This document shows positions 47,185 to 55,153 of a stretch of DNA of 64,000 bases, one piece after another. Position 1 is the stretch's first letter, and every line of letters starts with the position of its first letter. The DNA is taken from positions 248,001 through 312,000 of the forward strand of contig NZ_FYDJ01000004.1 in assembly GCF_900187425.1 (NCBI RefSeq), given 5' to 3'. A model generated the notes under the pieces. The model saw nothing but the letters and a program-made list of their open reading frames with translations. It had not been told where the DNA came from and did no database searches. A program made the translations under genes and the position numbers. This DNA comes from Pseudomonas sp. Irchel s3h14 (GTDB lineage Bacteria > Pseudomonadota > Gammaproteobacteria > Pseudomonadales > Pseudomonadaceae).

Positions 47185-47237
47185 GGTCGTTCTCTTATGA
47201 GTGTTGTGAGGCGGCTCTTGTTTTCCAAGCACGGCCC

Positions 47238-48002
47238 TTAGGTTCGAACGGCAGAAATGAAGCTTTGGGTGCGCGGGTTTTGCGGACTTATTAGTATTTC
47301 TTCGGGGCTTCCAGCCTCCACGATCTGTCCTTCGTCCATGAACACCATGCGGTTGGAGACTTCGCGAGCGAAGCCCAGTTCATGGGTGACGACGATCATG
47401 GTCATGCCGGTCTGCGCGAGGTCGCGCATCACCGACAGCACCTCACCGACCAGTTCCGGGTCGAGTGCCGAAGTGGGTTCATCGAACAGCATCAGCTTGG
47501 GCCGCATGGCCAGTGCACGGGCAATGGCGACGCGTTGTTGCTGACCACCCGAGAGTTCGATCGGGTAGCTGTTGCGCTTGTCGGCCAGGCCGACGCGAGC
47601 GAGCAGTTCCACGGCTTCTTCGTGCGCCTCTTTGGGCGAACGCTTGAGCACTTGGCACGGCCCTTCGATGATGTTTTGCAGCACAGTCATGTGCGGGAAC
47701 AGGTTGAAACGCTGGAACACCATGCCGGTGGACAGGCGTTGACGGGCGATCTGCGACTCGTTGAGTTCGTGCAGTTTGTTGCCGACGATCCGGTAACCCA
47801 CCAGTTCGCCGTCGACCCACAGGCCGCCCTTGTCGATTTTTTCCAGCTGATTGATGCACCGCAGCAAGGTGCTTTTGCCGGAGCCGGACGGGCCGATGAT
47901 GCACAGCACTTCGCCTTGCTCGACTTCGATGTTGACGTCCTTGAGGGCGTGGAAATGGTCGTAGTACTTGTTCAGGCTCACGGCCTTGACGATGCTTCTC
48001 AT
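47238..48002 (-). CDS. Amino-acid-type ABC importer ATPase
   Basis: A 254-residue ATPase: Walker [25 protein letters not shown]-loop, [16 protein letters not shown] signature, [12 protein letters not shown]alker B and VVTHELGFA switch. GAGGAG lies 6 bases before the ATG. It is 10 bases after the permease gene. It is a separate system from the importer at 35-38 kb. Confidence 0.94.
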   Translation of the reverse strand: MRSIVKAVSLNKYYDHFHALKDVNIEVEQGEVLCIIGPSGSGKSTLLRCINQLEKIDKGGLWVDGELVGYRIVGNKLHELNESQIARQRLSTGMVFQRFNLFPHMTVLQNIIEGPCQVLKRSPKEAHEEAVELLARVGLADKRNSYPIELSGGQQQRVAIARALAMRPKLMLFDEPTSALDPELVGEVLSVMRDLAQTGMTMIVVTHELGFAREVSNRMVFMDEGQIVEAGSPEEILISPQNPRTQSFISAVRT

Positions 48003-48012
48003 GTTGAACTCC

Positions 48013-48891
48013 TCAAGAACGCTTGCCGGCGCCGCGAGCGAAACGACGCTCCAGACGACTTTGACCGAAGGACAGGACGGTGACGGTGGCCAGGTACCAG
48101 ATACCGGCGACGATCAGCAGCTCCATGACCCGGGCGTTGGCGTAGTAGATGTTCTGGGCGTTGTAGAGCAGTTCCGAGTACTGGATAACGCTCGCCAGCG
48201 AGGTCATTTTCACCATGCCGATGAACTCGTTACCGACCGGCGGAATGATGACCCGCATGGCTTGCGGCAGGATGATCCGGCGCAGCGCTTGCAGGCGCGG
48301 CATGCCGATCGATTTGGCGGCTTCGTACTGGCCGGTGTCCACCGACAGCAGGCCGGCACGCACCACTTCGGCGGTGTAGGCGCCCTGGTTGATGCTCAAA
48401 CCGAGCAGGGCGGCCACGAACGGCGTCATCAGGCTCACGGTGTCCATTTCGAACAGGCCGGGGATGCCGATGGTGGGGAAAATCAGCGCCAGGTTGAACC
48501 ACAACAGCAGTTGCAGAATCAGTGGCGTACCGCGAAATAGCCAGGTGTAGGTCACCGCCACGTAGCGCAGGATCGGGTTGGCCGACATGCGCATGATCGC
48601 GGTGATCACCCCGAAGACAATGCCCAGCGCCATCGCCAGCACCGCCATGACGATGGTGTTGAGCAAGCCCCACATGATCGCCTGGGACGTGAGGAACTGG
48701 CCGATGTAGGACCACTCGATCTTGCCTTCGGCGAAGGCCCGCACCAGCCCGAGAATCGCAATGACGATGACGGTTGCGAAGAAAATCCGCCCGTAGTAGC
48801 GCCGTGGCACATGGTGGTACTGGGTGATATCGAACTGGTTTTCCGCCAGTTTGCGCTCCGACTGGAGTCGTTCTGCCTGAGTCTGGCTCAT
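48013..48891 (-). CDS. Amino-acid-type ABC importer permease
   Basis: A 292-residue membrane subunit. A cytoplasmic N-terminal stretch of about 30 residues precedes five or more hydrophobic segments. The conserved loop is [20 protein letters not shown], and [17 protein letters not shown] is the family start motif. A single permease gene implies a homodimer. GGAG is 7 bases before the ATG. Confidence 0.92.
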   Translation of the reverse strand: MSQTQAERLQSERKLAENQFDITQYHHVPRRYYGRIFFATVIVIAILGLVRAFAEGKIEWSYIGQFLTSQAIMWGLLNTIVMAVLAMALGIVFGVITAIMRMSANPILRYVAVTYTWLFRGTPLILQLLLWFNLALIFPTIGIPGLFEMDTVSLMTPFVAALLGLSINQGAYTAEVVRAGLLSVDTGQYEAAKSIGMPRLQALRRIILPQAMRVIIPPVGNEFIGMVKMTSLASVIQYSELLYNAQNIYYANARVMELLIVAGIWYLATVTVLSFGQSRLERRFARGAGKRS

Positions 48892-48935
48892 GTTGTTTCT
48901 CCGTACACTTGGTAATTCAGGCCAACCACAATCCT

Positions 48936-49027
48936 TGTAGGAGCTGAGCTTGCTCGCGATGGCGGCGGGTCAGCTGGCATCTGTGTCTCCTGACACACCG
49001 CCATCGCGAGCAAGCTCGGCTCCTACA
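48936..49027. repeat. Type B REP doublet
   Basis: An inverted pair of TGTAGGAGCTGAGCTTGCTCG-like cores (shown in part) between the lyase gene and the ABC permease gene on the same strand. It may uncouple expression of the lyase from the importer. Confidence 0.9.
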
Positions 49028-49043
49028 GGTTTTGCGTTGTCTA

Positions 49044-50471
49044 TCAGAGGCGGAAACCTTGATAGTTCTCGGTCCATTGCTGCTGCGCGGCGAGGGCGGT
49101 TTTCAAGCGGCCGATCTGCTCGCGCACCTGTTGCGGCGCGGTGCCGCCCCAGCCACTGCGGGCGGCGATGGCGGCTTCGAGGGTCAGGCTCTCGCGCACT
49201 TCAGCAGTCAGGCGCGGGTCAATCTCGGCCAACAACGCTGGCGAGGCTTCCCACAATTCGATGTCGTGTTTCTCGCAGGCCTGGACCAGCGCACCGGTGA
49301 TTTCGTGGGCTTCCTTGAACGGCACGCCGCGCATGGCCAGCCAGTCGGCGACTTCGGTGGCGAGGGTGAAACCCAGTGGCGCCTGACGACGCAGCTCTTC
49401 GACGTTGACCTTCATGGTCGCGACCATCCCGGCCATGGCTGGCAGCACCAGCAACAGGGTGTCGACACTGTCGAGCACGCCGTTTTTGTCTTCGCTCAAG
49501 TCGCGGTTGTACGACAGCGGCAGGGATTTGAGGGTGGAGAGCAGGCCGGTCAGGTTGCCGATCAGGCGACCCGCCTTGCCGCGTGCCAGTTCAGCAATGT
49601 CCGGGTTTTTCTTCTGCGGCATGATTGAGCTGCCGGTGGCGTAGGCATCGTCCAGTGCGACCCAGCGAAATTGCCGCGACGACCACAGGCAGAACTCCTC
49701 GGCGAGGCGGGAAATGTTGATCCCGAGCATGCTGGCAATGAACAGGAACTCGGCAACGTGATCGCGACTGGCCACGGCGTCGATGGAGTTTTCACACACG
49801 CCGCTGTAACCCATTTCCTTGGCCGACTGCTGCGGCAGGCGAGCGATGGCGGAACCGGCCATGGCCGCAGCACCCAGTGGCGACAACGAAGTGCGCACGT
49901 CCCAGTCCACCAGGCGTTGCACGTCACGCAGCATCGACTGGGCGTGAGCCAGCAAGTGGTGAGCGAAGACGATCGGCTGGGCCTGCTGCAAGTGAGTGAA
50001 CCCTGGGCAGATGCTTTCGATGTGTTGCTCGGCCTGATCCACCAGCGCTTGTTGCAGGGCCAGCACTTCAACGGCCAGGGTGCGGACGTGATCACGCAGG
50101 AACAGGCGCAGGTCGTTGGCGGTCTGGTCGTTGCGTGAACGGCCGGCGCGCAGCTTGCCGCCGAGGGCGCCGAGGCGTTCGGTCAGCAGGCGTTCGATAA
50201 AGGTGTGGACGTCTTCGTCGTCCAGGGTCGGTGCGATGCTGCCGGCGCGAAAGTCATCGCCGATACGCTCGAGGGCGTCGAGCATGGTTTGGGTTTCTTG
50301 TTCGCTCAGCAGCCCGGCGCGCTGCAATTCACGGGCATGCGCCTTGGAACCGGCGAGGTCATACGGGGTGAGGCGAAAGTAGCGTTCGGGGCAACGGGAC
50401 AAGGCCGCCAGGGCTTCGGACGGGCCGCTTTTGAAGCGAGTACCCCAGAGACGGTCGGTGGTTTGAGACAT
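49044..50471 (-). CDS. Argininosuccinate-lyase-family protein, probable non-ArgH C-N lyase
   Basis: A 475-residue member of the aspartase/fumarase superfamily, closest to ArgH. Fumarate-side motifs are intact: GRSRNDQ (110-116), THLQQAQP (159-166) and the flexible loop GSSIMPQKKNPD with catalytic Ser (280-291). Substrate-side positions differ. The Asp of the ArgH FDxxL segment is Tyr31, and the ArgH YNKDxQEDK segment reads YNRDLSEDK (321-329), changing Lys to Arg and Gln to Ser. As I recall, Asp31, Lys323 and Gln326 of delta-crystallin/ArgH touch the arginine half. A lyase releasing fumarate from another N-succinyl amine is therefore more likely than arginine synthesis. It is the first gene of the minus-strand cluster and is divergent from a LysR gene. 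GAGGAAAA lies upstream of the ATG. Confidence 0.85.
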   Translation of the reverse strand: MSQTTDRLWGTRFKSGPSEALAALSRCPERYFRLTPYDLAGSKAHARELQRAGLLSEQETQTMLDALERIGDDFRAGSIAPTLDDEDVHTFIERLLTERLGALGGKLRAGRSRNDQTANDLRLFLRDHVRTLAVEVLALQQALVDQAEQHIESICPGFTHLQQAQPIVFAHHLLAHAQSMLRDVQRLVDWDVRTSLSPLGAAAMAGSAIARLPQQSAKEMGYSGVCENSIDAVASRDHVAEFLFIASMLGINISRLAEEFCLWSSRQFRWVALDDAYATGSSIMPQKKNPDIAELARGKAGRLIGNLTGLLSTLKSLPLSYNRDLSEDKNGVLDSVDTLLLVLPAMAGMVATMKVNVEELRRQAPLGFTLATEVADWLAMRGVPFKEAHEITGALVQACEKHDIELWEASPALLAEIDPRLTAEVRESLTLEAAIAARSGWGGTAPQQVREQIGRLKTALAAQQQWTENYQGFRL

Positions 50472-50778
50472 TGTTGTTTTCCTCGTCGGTAAAGCGAACT
50501 GAAATCAGTGTGCCGGGCCTGAAACACTCGCCACAAATCAATTGGGCATGGTTTGGCCTAAACATTATTCAAGGGCAGGGGAAAAGCGCAGTTGCATCGT
50601 TGCGAGAGCTGATCGAAGTGTCAGCTTTTAATAGTTCGAAATCAGTGAGTTGGCACTGATGTGCGGGATTTATTAGCGGTTGCCAAGCCTGGTTTTCTGT
50701 GGTCATTATTATTTACCAGCACTATTTTTGTTGTTGGACACAGGTTGTTGAATAGGGCGCCAGAGGTAAATAGGCATT
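50472..50778. promoter_or_regulatory. Divergent control region between the ArgH-like lyase and LysR genes
   Basis: A 307-base gap, visibly more AT-rich than the neighbourhood. The 10-mer GAAATCAGTG occurs at 50501-50510 and again at 50638-50647. The second copy is half of a perfect inverted repeat. These fit multiple LysR-type binding sites serving both genes. Confidence 0.55.
50641..50660. promoter_or_regulatory. Perfect inverted repeat, probable LysR-family operator
   Basis: ATCAGTG-AGTTGG-CACTGAT has perfect 7-base arms with a 6-base spacer, about 120 bases upstream of the LysR ATG and 170 upstream of the lyase ATG. It does not fit the textbook T-N11-A spacing. Confidence 0.55.
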
Positions 50779-51744
50779 ATGGAAACCCCACTTTCCAATT
50801 CCGGAAACCCGCCGTTGAAAACGGGCCATCGGGCACCGCTGACCCTCAGCGGTCTGGACTTCAAACTGCTCAAAGTGTTCAAGGCCGTGGTCGAGGCCGG
50901 CGGCTTCAGTGCCGCCCAGAACGAGCTGAATGTGGGACTGGCAGCCATCAGCAAACAGATCTCCGACCTGGAGATCCGCATCGGCATGCGCCTGTGCACC
51001 CGCGGCCGCGAGGGGTTTCACCTGACCGAAGAAGGCCGTCTGGTGTATCAGGCGTCCATTGATTTATTTGCCTCGGTCGACAACTTTCGTGATCGGCTTA
51101 GTTCAGCGCAAAACGAACTGATCGGTGACCTTGGTGTGGGGGTTATTGATAATACGATTTCCGATGTTAATTCGCCGTTAGTTGCTGCGCTTAGAATAAT
51201 TAATGAGACATCGCCTAAAGTCAGGTTCCAACTTCAAGCCTCTCAGCTGGATGAAGTGGAAAGAGGCGTGGTAGAGGGACGGTTAGTGGCGGGGATCGTG
51301 CCGGTGTATCAGAAGCGCGAAGAGTTTGATTACTACGCGCTTTATGAAGAACGTTCCGAAGTTTATTGCGCGGTCGGTCATCCGTTATTTACGGTGCCGG
51401 ACGAAGAAATCGGCAGTCATGTGCTCAAGGATTACGAGTGCATCAACCACCGCTATGCGATCCATCGGGACAAACTGAATTTTGCTCACTACGACAGCTT
51501 TTCCGCCTCGGCCAGCCAGGTCGAAGCGGTGGCATTGTTGATCAAGACCGGGCGTTTCGTGGGTTTTCTTCCCCAGCATTACGCCGCGTCGCTGGTGGCG
51601 CAGGGGCAGTTCCGGGCGGTGCGTCCGGACCTCATCAACATCGTCACGCCGTTCAATCTGATCCTTCGTCACAACACCGTGCGCAGTCCGTTGGTCAAGG
51701 CGTTTGCCCGGGCGTTGGGGGTTGATTTGAAGGCGCCGCTCTAA
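50779..51744 (+). CDS. LysR-family transcriptional regulator of the ArgH-like cluster
   Basis: A 321-residue regulator with an N-terminal winged helix (LDFKLLKVFKAVVEAGGFSA, then LNVGLAAISKQISDLEIRIG) and an effector-binding domain from about residue 105. The N-terminal 20 residues are an extra polar stretch. AGG is 5 bases before the ATG. The central part of the gene, about 51.1-51.4 kb, uses more AT-rich codons than its neighbours. Divergent orientation from the lyase is the classic layout of a LysR activator and its target operon. Its 3' end overlaps the convergent GNAT gene by 50 bases. Confidence 0.92.
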   Translation: METPLSNSGNPPLKTGHRAPLTLSGLDFKLLKVFKAVVEAGGFSAAQNELNVGLAAISKQISDLEIRIGMRLCTRGREGFHLTEEGRLVYQASIDLFASVDNFRDRLSSAQNELIGDLGVGVIDNTISDVNSPLVAALRIINETSPKVRFQLQASQLDEVERGVVEGRLVAGIVPVYQKREEFDYYALYEERSEVYCAVGHPLFTVPDEEIGSHVLKDYECINHRYAIHRDKLNFAHYDSFSASASQVEAVALLIKTGRFVGFLPQHYAASLVAQGQFRAVRPDLINIVTPFNLILRHNTVRSPLVKAFARALGVDLKAPL

Positions 51745-52255
51745 GGCGCAAACGCATCGCACACCGCCGTTCACCGGATAAGCCGTGGGCGACTTCGTCG
51801 TTTAATACAGTCGCTAATCGCGGGCCCAATTGTGCAGGGCTCAATGTTTCAAAGCCCATGCCCTGATAAAACGGTTCATTCCACGGCAAGTCGCGGAACG
51901 TGGTCAGCGTCAGACCGTAGAGTTCTCGATCCCGGGCATGTTCAACCGCGGTTAACAGTAACTTGCGACCCGCGCCCCGGCCCTGAAAGTGTTGTCTGAC
52001 GGACAGTTCCTGAATATGCAGTTCGTTGTCGACTTCAACAGCGCTGAGAAACCCCATAAGTACGCCATCAGGGGATTGCGCGACCCAAACCTCATCCGTC
52101 TCGATTGCCCGGCGATGTTGTTCGGCATCGGTCACCTGCGCATCGGCAAGCCAGGCCAGCGAAGGGTCGCAGCGAAACAGTTCAGCCGCCGAACGCTCGA
52201 TGGCGGGGAGGTCGGAGGCGTCGGAAAGTCGGGCACGGCGAATAATGAAATTCAT
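51695..52255 (-). CDS. GNAT-family N-acetyltransferase
   Basis: A 186-residue acetyl-CoA-dependent acetyltransferase. The acetyl-CoA motif is VRQHFQGRGAGRKLL (about 86-100) after a beta-strand ELHIQEL. FYQGMGF is the usual fourth motif. The C-terminal 40 residues are extra and partly overlap the lysR gene on the other strand. The substrate is unknown. A type D repeat begins 11 bases upstream of the ATG, leaving almost no room for a normal leader. Confidence 0.85.
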   Translation of the reverse strand: MNFIIRRARLSDASDLPAIERSAAELFRCDPSLAWLADAQVTDAEQHRRAIETDEVWVAQSPDGVLMGFLSAVEVDNELHIQELSVRQHFQGRGAGRKLLLTAVEHARDRELYGLTLTTFRDLPWNEPFYQGMGFETLSPAQLGPRLATVLNDEVAHGLSGERRCAMRLRLRAAPSNQPPTPGQTP

Positions 52256-52265
52256 GCGGGCGACT

Positions 52266-52410
52266 GTAGCAGCTGTCGAGCTTGCGAGGCTGCGTTCGAC
52301 GACGCAGTCGTCGTGAACCCAGGCAACGCGGTGTTTCAGGAAGACCTCATGCGCAGGTCTTGCGACGACTGCGTCGCCGAACGCAGCCTCGCAGGCTCGG
52401 CAGCTGCTAC
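52266..52410. repeat. Type D inverted repeat supplying a stop codon
   Basis: Arms GTAGCAGCTGTCGAGCTTGC and the complement of GTAGCAGCTGCCGAGCCTGC flank a loop with GCAACGCGGTGTTTCAGG. The arm at 52.4 kb contains the TAG stop codon (52407-52409) of the adjacent frameshifted gene. Confidence 0.9.
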
Positions 52411-53029
52411 AGGGGATTTAGGTGCAGCAGGATGTAATCGTTTTTGTCGAAACGACCGCTCAAAATGGGCGGCAATGCACCCAACGGCGTGCCCTGCAGG
52501 GCGCGGTAGTCGCTTTCATCCATCATCAGCCAATGCGGCCCCTGAAGGTTTTCCAATTCTTGGGCCGATTCGGTGAAAACCGGCTGCAAGTCCTGCTCGA
52601 TGTTGACCATGAACTTGATCGCCTTGGCGTCTTTACCCATGGCATGCAGCACCAGAGGCGCCGGGTCTTTCTGGACAAGCGAGAATGCCGCGCGGCTGAA
52701 GGTTTGGGTGTCGTAGAGTCGGCGTTCGACCGGTTCGAATACCAGAATGTAGACTGACCACAACGCCAGGACCGCGCAAAAGGCAGTGTCTGAACCCGCC
52801 AGCCGGGCCGAAAAAGCACCGCCAGCGCAATGACTTGCAGCACGCCAAGAATAATCAGAATTGCAGTCAGCGCCGGCATTTGCTCGGAAAAACGTCGGTG
52901 AGCCACCATCAATCCAACGACCAATAGAACCGTGATCAACAACCACACCCCTTGCATCAACCCCCGCAACCACTCGAATACCCGACCTTGCGCCACCCCC
53001 AGGGACTGGCGGAGGATTGCGGGTGACAT
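52407..53029 (-). pseudogene. Frameshifted small membrane-protein gene after ugd
   Basis: Two overlapping minus-strand reading frames together make one plausible protein of about 207 residues. The first (ATG at 53029) gives MSPAILRQSLGVAQ and two hydrophobic segments, VWLLITVLLVVGLMVA and ALTAILIILGVLQVIAL. The second frame continues with AVLALWSVYILVFEP and a soluble part ending FDKNDYILLHLNPL. The switch requires a one-base deletion (or -1 slip) near 52780-52840; a run of five T residues (GTG CTT TTT CGG) is the best site. The C-terminus resembles the soluble end of ArnT-type glycosyltransferases only loosely. The first ATG is 5 bases after the ugd stop, so it was the last gene of the arn operon. 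Sequencing error is possible. Confidence 0.6.
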
Positions 53030-53034
53030 CGCAC

Positions 53035-54414
53035 TCAAGCGACGACCGAAGCAGCGGGCCACTGCTGATGCGGAATCGGCAAGTTGCGCGATTCACCACG
53101 ACCCATCGGGAAGTACATGAAGCCAGCGCGGGCCAGGCGGTCAGCGTCGTACAGGTTACGTCCGTCAAAGATCACCGGTGCGTTGAGCCGCTGCTGGATC
53201 AGGCTGAAATCCGGGGCTTTGAACTGCTGCCATTCGGTGCAGATGATCAACGCGTCAGCGCCGGACAATACCGACTCCGGTGTGCCCATCAGCATCAACC
53301 TCGATTCATCGGGATACAGCTGCTGGGTTTCTTGCATGGCTTCCGGGTCGAACGCGCGGACATTGGCCCCGGCAGCCCACAGCGATTCCAGCAGCACCCG
53401 GCTCGGAGCATCGCGCATGTCGTCGGTGTTCGGTTTGAACGCCAGCCCCCACACGGCAAAGGTCTTGCCGCGCAAATCGCCCTTGTAGAACGCGTTGATG
53501 CGCTCGAACAGCTTGTGCTTCTGACGCTGGTTGATCGCTTCCACCGCTTGCAGCAGATCGCTGGAGCAATGCGCCTCTTCGGCGCTGTGGATCAGCGCGC
53601 GCATGTCCTTGGGAAAGCACGAGCCGCCATAACCGCAGCCGGGGTAGATGAAGTGGTAGCCAATGCGCGAATCGGCGCCGATGCCCAGGCGCACCGATTC
53701 GATGTCGGCGCCCAGGTGTTCGGCCAGTTCGGCGATCTGGTTGATGAAGCTGATCTTGGTCGCCAGCATGCAATTGGCGGCGTACTTGGTCAGCTCGGCG
53801 CTGCGCAGGTCCATGAACATGATCCGGTCATGATTGCGGTTGAAGGGCGCGTAGAGGTCGCGCATCACGTCACGCACCTCATCGCGTTCGCAGCCGATGA
53901 CGATCCGGTCCGGGCGCCGGCAATCGGCCACGGCAGAGCCTTCTTTCAAAAACTCCGGGTTGGAGACGATATCGAATTTCAGCAAGCGGCCGACCTTGAT
54001 CAGGCACTTGTCGATATGCGCGCGCAAGGTGTCACCCGTGCCCACCGGTACCGTGGATTTCTCCACCAGAATCACCGGTTGTTCACGGTGACGCGCCACG
54101 GCTTCGCCCACCGACAACACATACCGCAGATCCGCCGAACCATCGTCCCGGGATGGCGTACCGACGGCGATAAACAACACCTGACCATGCTGTACCGCAA
54201 ACTTCTCGTCAGTGGTGAATTGTAGACGATTGGCCTCCAGGCTTTCGCGCACCAGGCTGGCCAGCCCAGGTTCGAAAATACTCACGTGGCCTTGTTGCAG
54301 CAGTTCGACTTTCTTCTCGTCAATGTCCATGCAGACCACGTCGTGGCCGACTTCAGCCAGGACAGCCGCTTGCACCAGGCCAACGTAACCGCTACCAAAT
54401 ACACTGATTTTCAT
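53035..54414 (-). CDS. ugd: UDP-glucose 6-dehydrogenase Ugd
   Basis: A 459-residue NAD-dependent enzyme that oxidises UDP-glucose to UDP-glucuronate, the substrate of ArnA. The N-terminal Rossmann motif is [10 protein letters not shown] (7-16), and the catalytic Cys is in [12 protein letters not shown]. The middle and C-terminal domains have the usual [17 protein letters not shown] motif. I chose the ATG at 54414, which overlaps the arnF stop in an ATGA. The longer ORF upstream has no family similarity. Confidence 0.95.
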   Translation of the reverse strand: MKISVFGSGYVGLVQAAVLAEVGHDVVCMDIDEKKVELLQQGHVSIFEPGLASLVRESLEANRLQFTTDEKFAVQHGQVLFIAVGTPSRDDGSADLRYVLSVGEAVARHREQPVILVEKSTVPVGTGDTLRAHIDKCLIKVGRLLKFDIVSNPEFLKEGSAVADCRRPDRIVIGCERDEVRDVMRDLYAPFNRNHDRIMFMDLRSAELTKYAANCMLATKISFINQIAELAEHLGADIESVRLGIGADSRIGYHFIYPGCGYGGSCFPKDMRALIHSAEEAHCSSDLLQAVEAINQRQKHKLFERINAFYKGDLRGKTFAVWGLAFKPNTDDMRDAPSRVLLESLWAAGANVRAFDPEAMQETQQLYPDESRLMLMGTPESVLSGADALIICTEWQQFKAPDFSLIQQRLNAPVIFDGRNLYDADRLARAGFMYFPMGRGESRNLPIPHQQWPAASVVA

Positions 54415-54812
54415 GAGGCACTCCTGAGTTCGGACGCGAGAGCAGGGCGAGAGTTGATGGTGATGACGCCGAGGATGACCAGGGCCACCCCGAGACTTTT
54501 TGAAAGGCTGAACGCTTCGTTGAACAGCGGCAGGCTGGCGGCCAGCAGGTACACCAGCGCATAGCTGATACTCAGCAGCGAATAGGCCCGGCCCAGCGGT
54601 AAATCCCGCAGGGCGGCGAGCCAGCAGAGCATCGACAGGGCGTAAGCGAGAATGGCGACCAGCACCACGGCGACAGCGGACAGATCGATGCTGGTGGTGA
54701 GCCAGTGTTCGGGCGATGGCAGGCGACTCATGCTCCAGCGCATGCCCAGTTGCGCGGCACTGACCAGCAGCACGCTGCCCAGCGCGAAGATGATTCCGCG
54801 ACGCAGGTTCAT
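54411..54812 (-). CDS. arnF: ArnF subunit of the undecaprenyl-phosphate-aminoarabinose flippase
   Basis: A 133-residue small multidrug-resistance-fold protein with four hydrophobic segments (start [20 protein letters not shown]; later [18 protein letters not shown]). With ArnE it is thought to flip undecaprenyl-phosphate-L-Ara4N across the inner membrane. I chose the ATG at 54812, overlapping the arnE stop. Confidence 0.92.
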   Translation of the reverse strand: MNLRRGIIFALGSVLLVSAAQLGMRWSMSRLPSPEHWLTTSIDLSAVAVVLVAILAYALSMLCWLAALRDLPLGRAYSLLSISYALVYLLAASLPLFNEAFSLSKSLGVALVILGVITINSRPALASELRSAS

Positions 54813-55153
54813 GTGTGTTGCCCCAACAGCACCACGCCACCGATCACCAGCGCCACACCCAACCAGTGGCGACGGTCGATGGTTTCGTGGAAAACGAAGC
54901 GGGCGACCAGGGTGATCAGCACGAAATTGAGGCTCAGCATCGGGTAGGCGATGCCGACCTCGAGGCGCTGCAACACCAACAACCACACCAGCAAGCCCGA
55001 TCCCAACGCGGCGAGCGCCAGCCACAGCCACGGCGAGCGCAGTTTCTCGGTCCAGTCCGACGCCTTGTCGCGCCAGCTTTCCACGGCGTACTTCTGGGCG
55101 ATCTGGCCCAGGCAGGTCAGCAGGCAGGCGGCCAAGAGCAGTAACAGGCTCAT
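54809..55153 (-). CDS. arnE: ArnE subunit of the undecaprenyl-phosphate-aminoarabinose flippase
   Basis: A 114-residue four-helix membrane protein of the same fold, beginning [20 protein letters not shown]. It has the [16 protein letters not shown] segment typical of ArnE/EmrE relatives. Its ATG overlaps the arnT stop, and its stop overlaps the arnF ATG. Confidence 0.92.
   Translation of the reverse strand: MSLLLLLAACLLTCLGQIAQKYAVESWRDKASDWTEKLRSPWLWLALAALGSGLLVWLLVLQRLEVGIAYPMLSLNFVLITLVARFVFHETIDRRHWLGVALVIGGVVLLGQHT

Noticed and set aside
50650..50665. TGGCACTGATGTGC upstream of lysR considered as a sigma-54 promoter
   Set aside because: The GG and GC are separated by 9 bases instead of the required 10, and LysR-type genes seldom use sigma-54.
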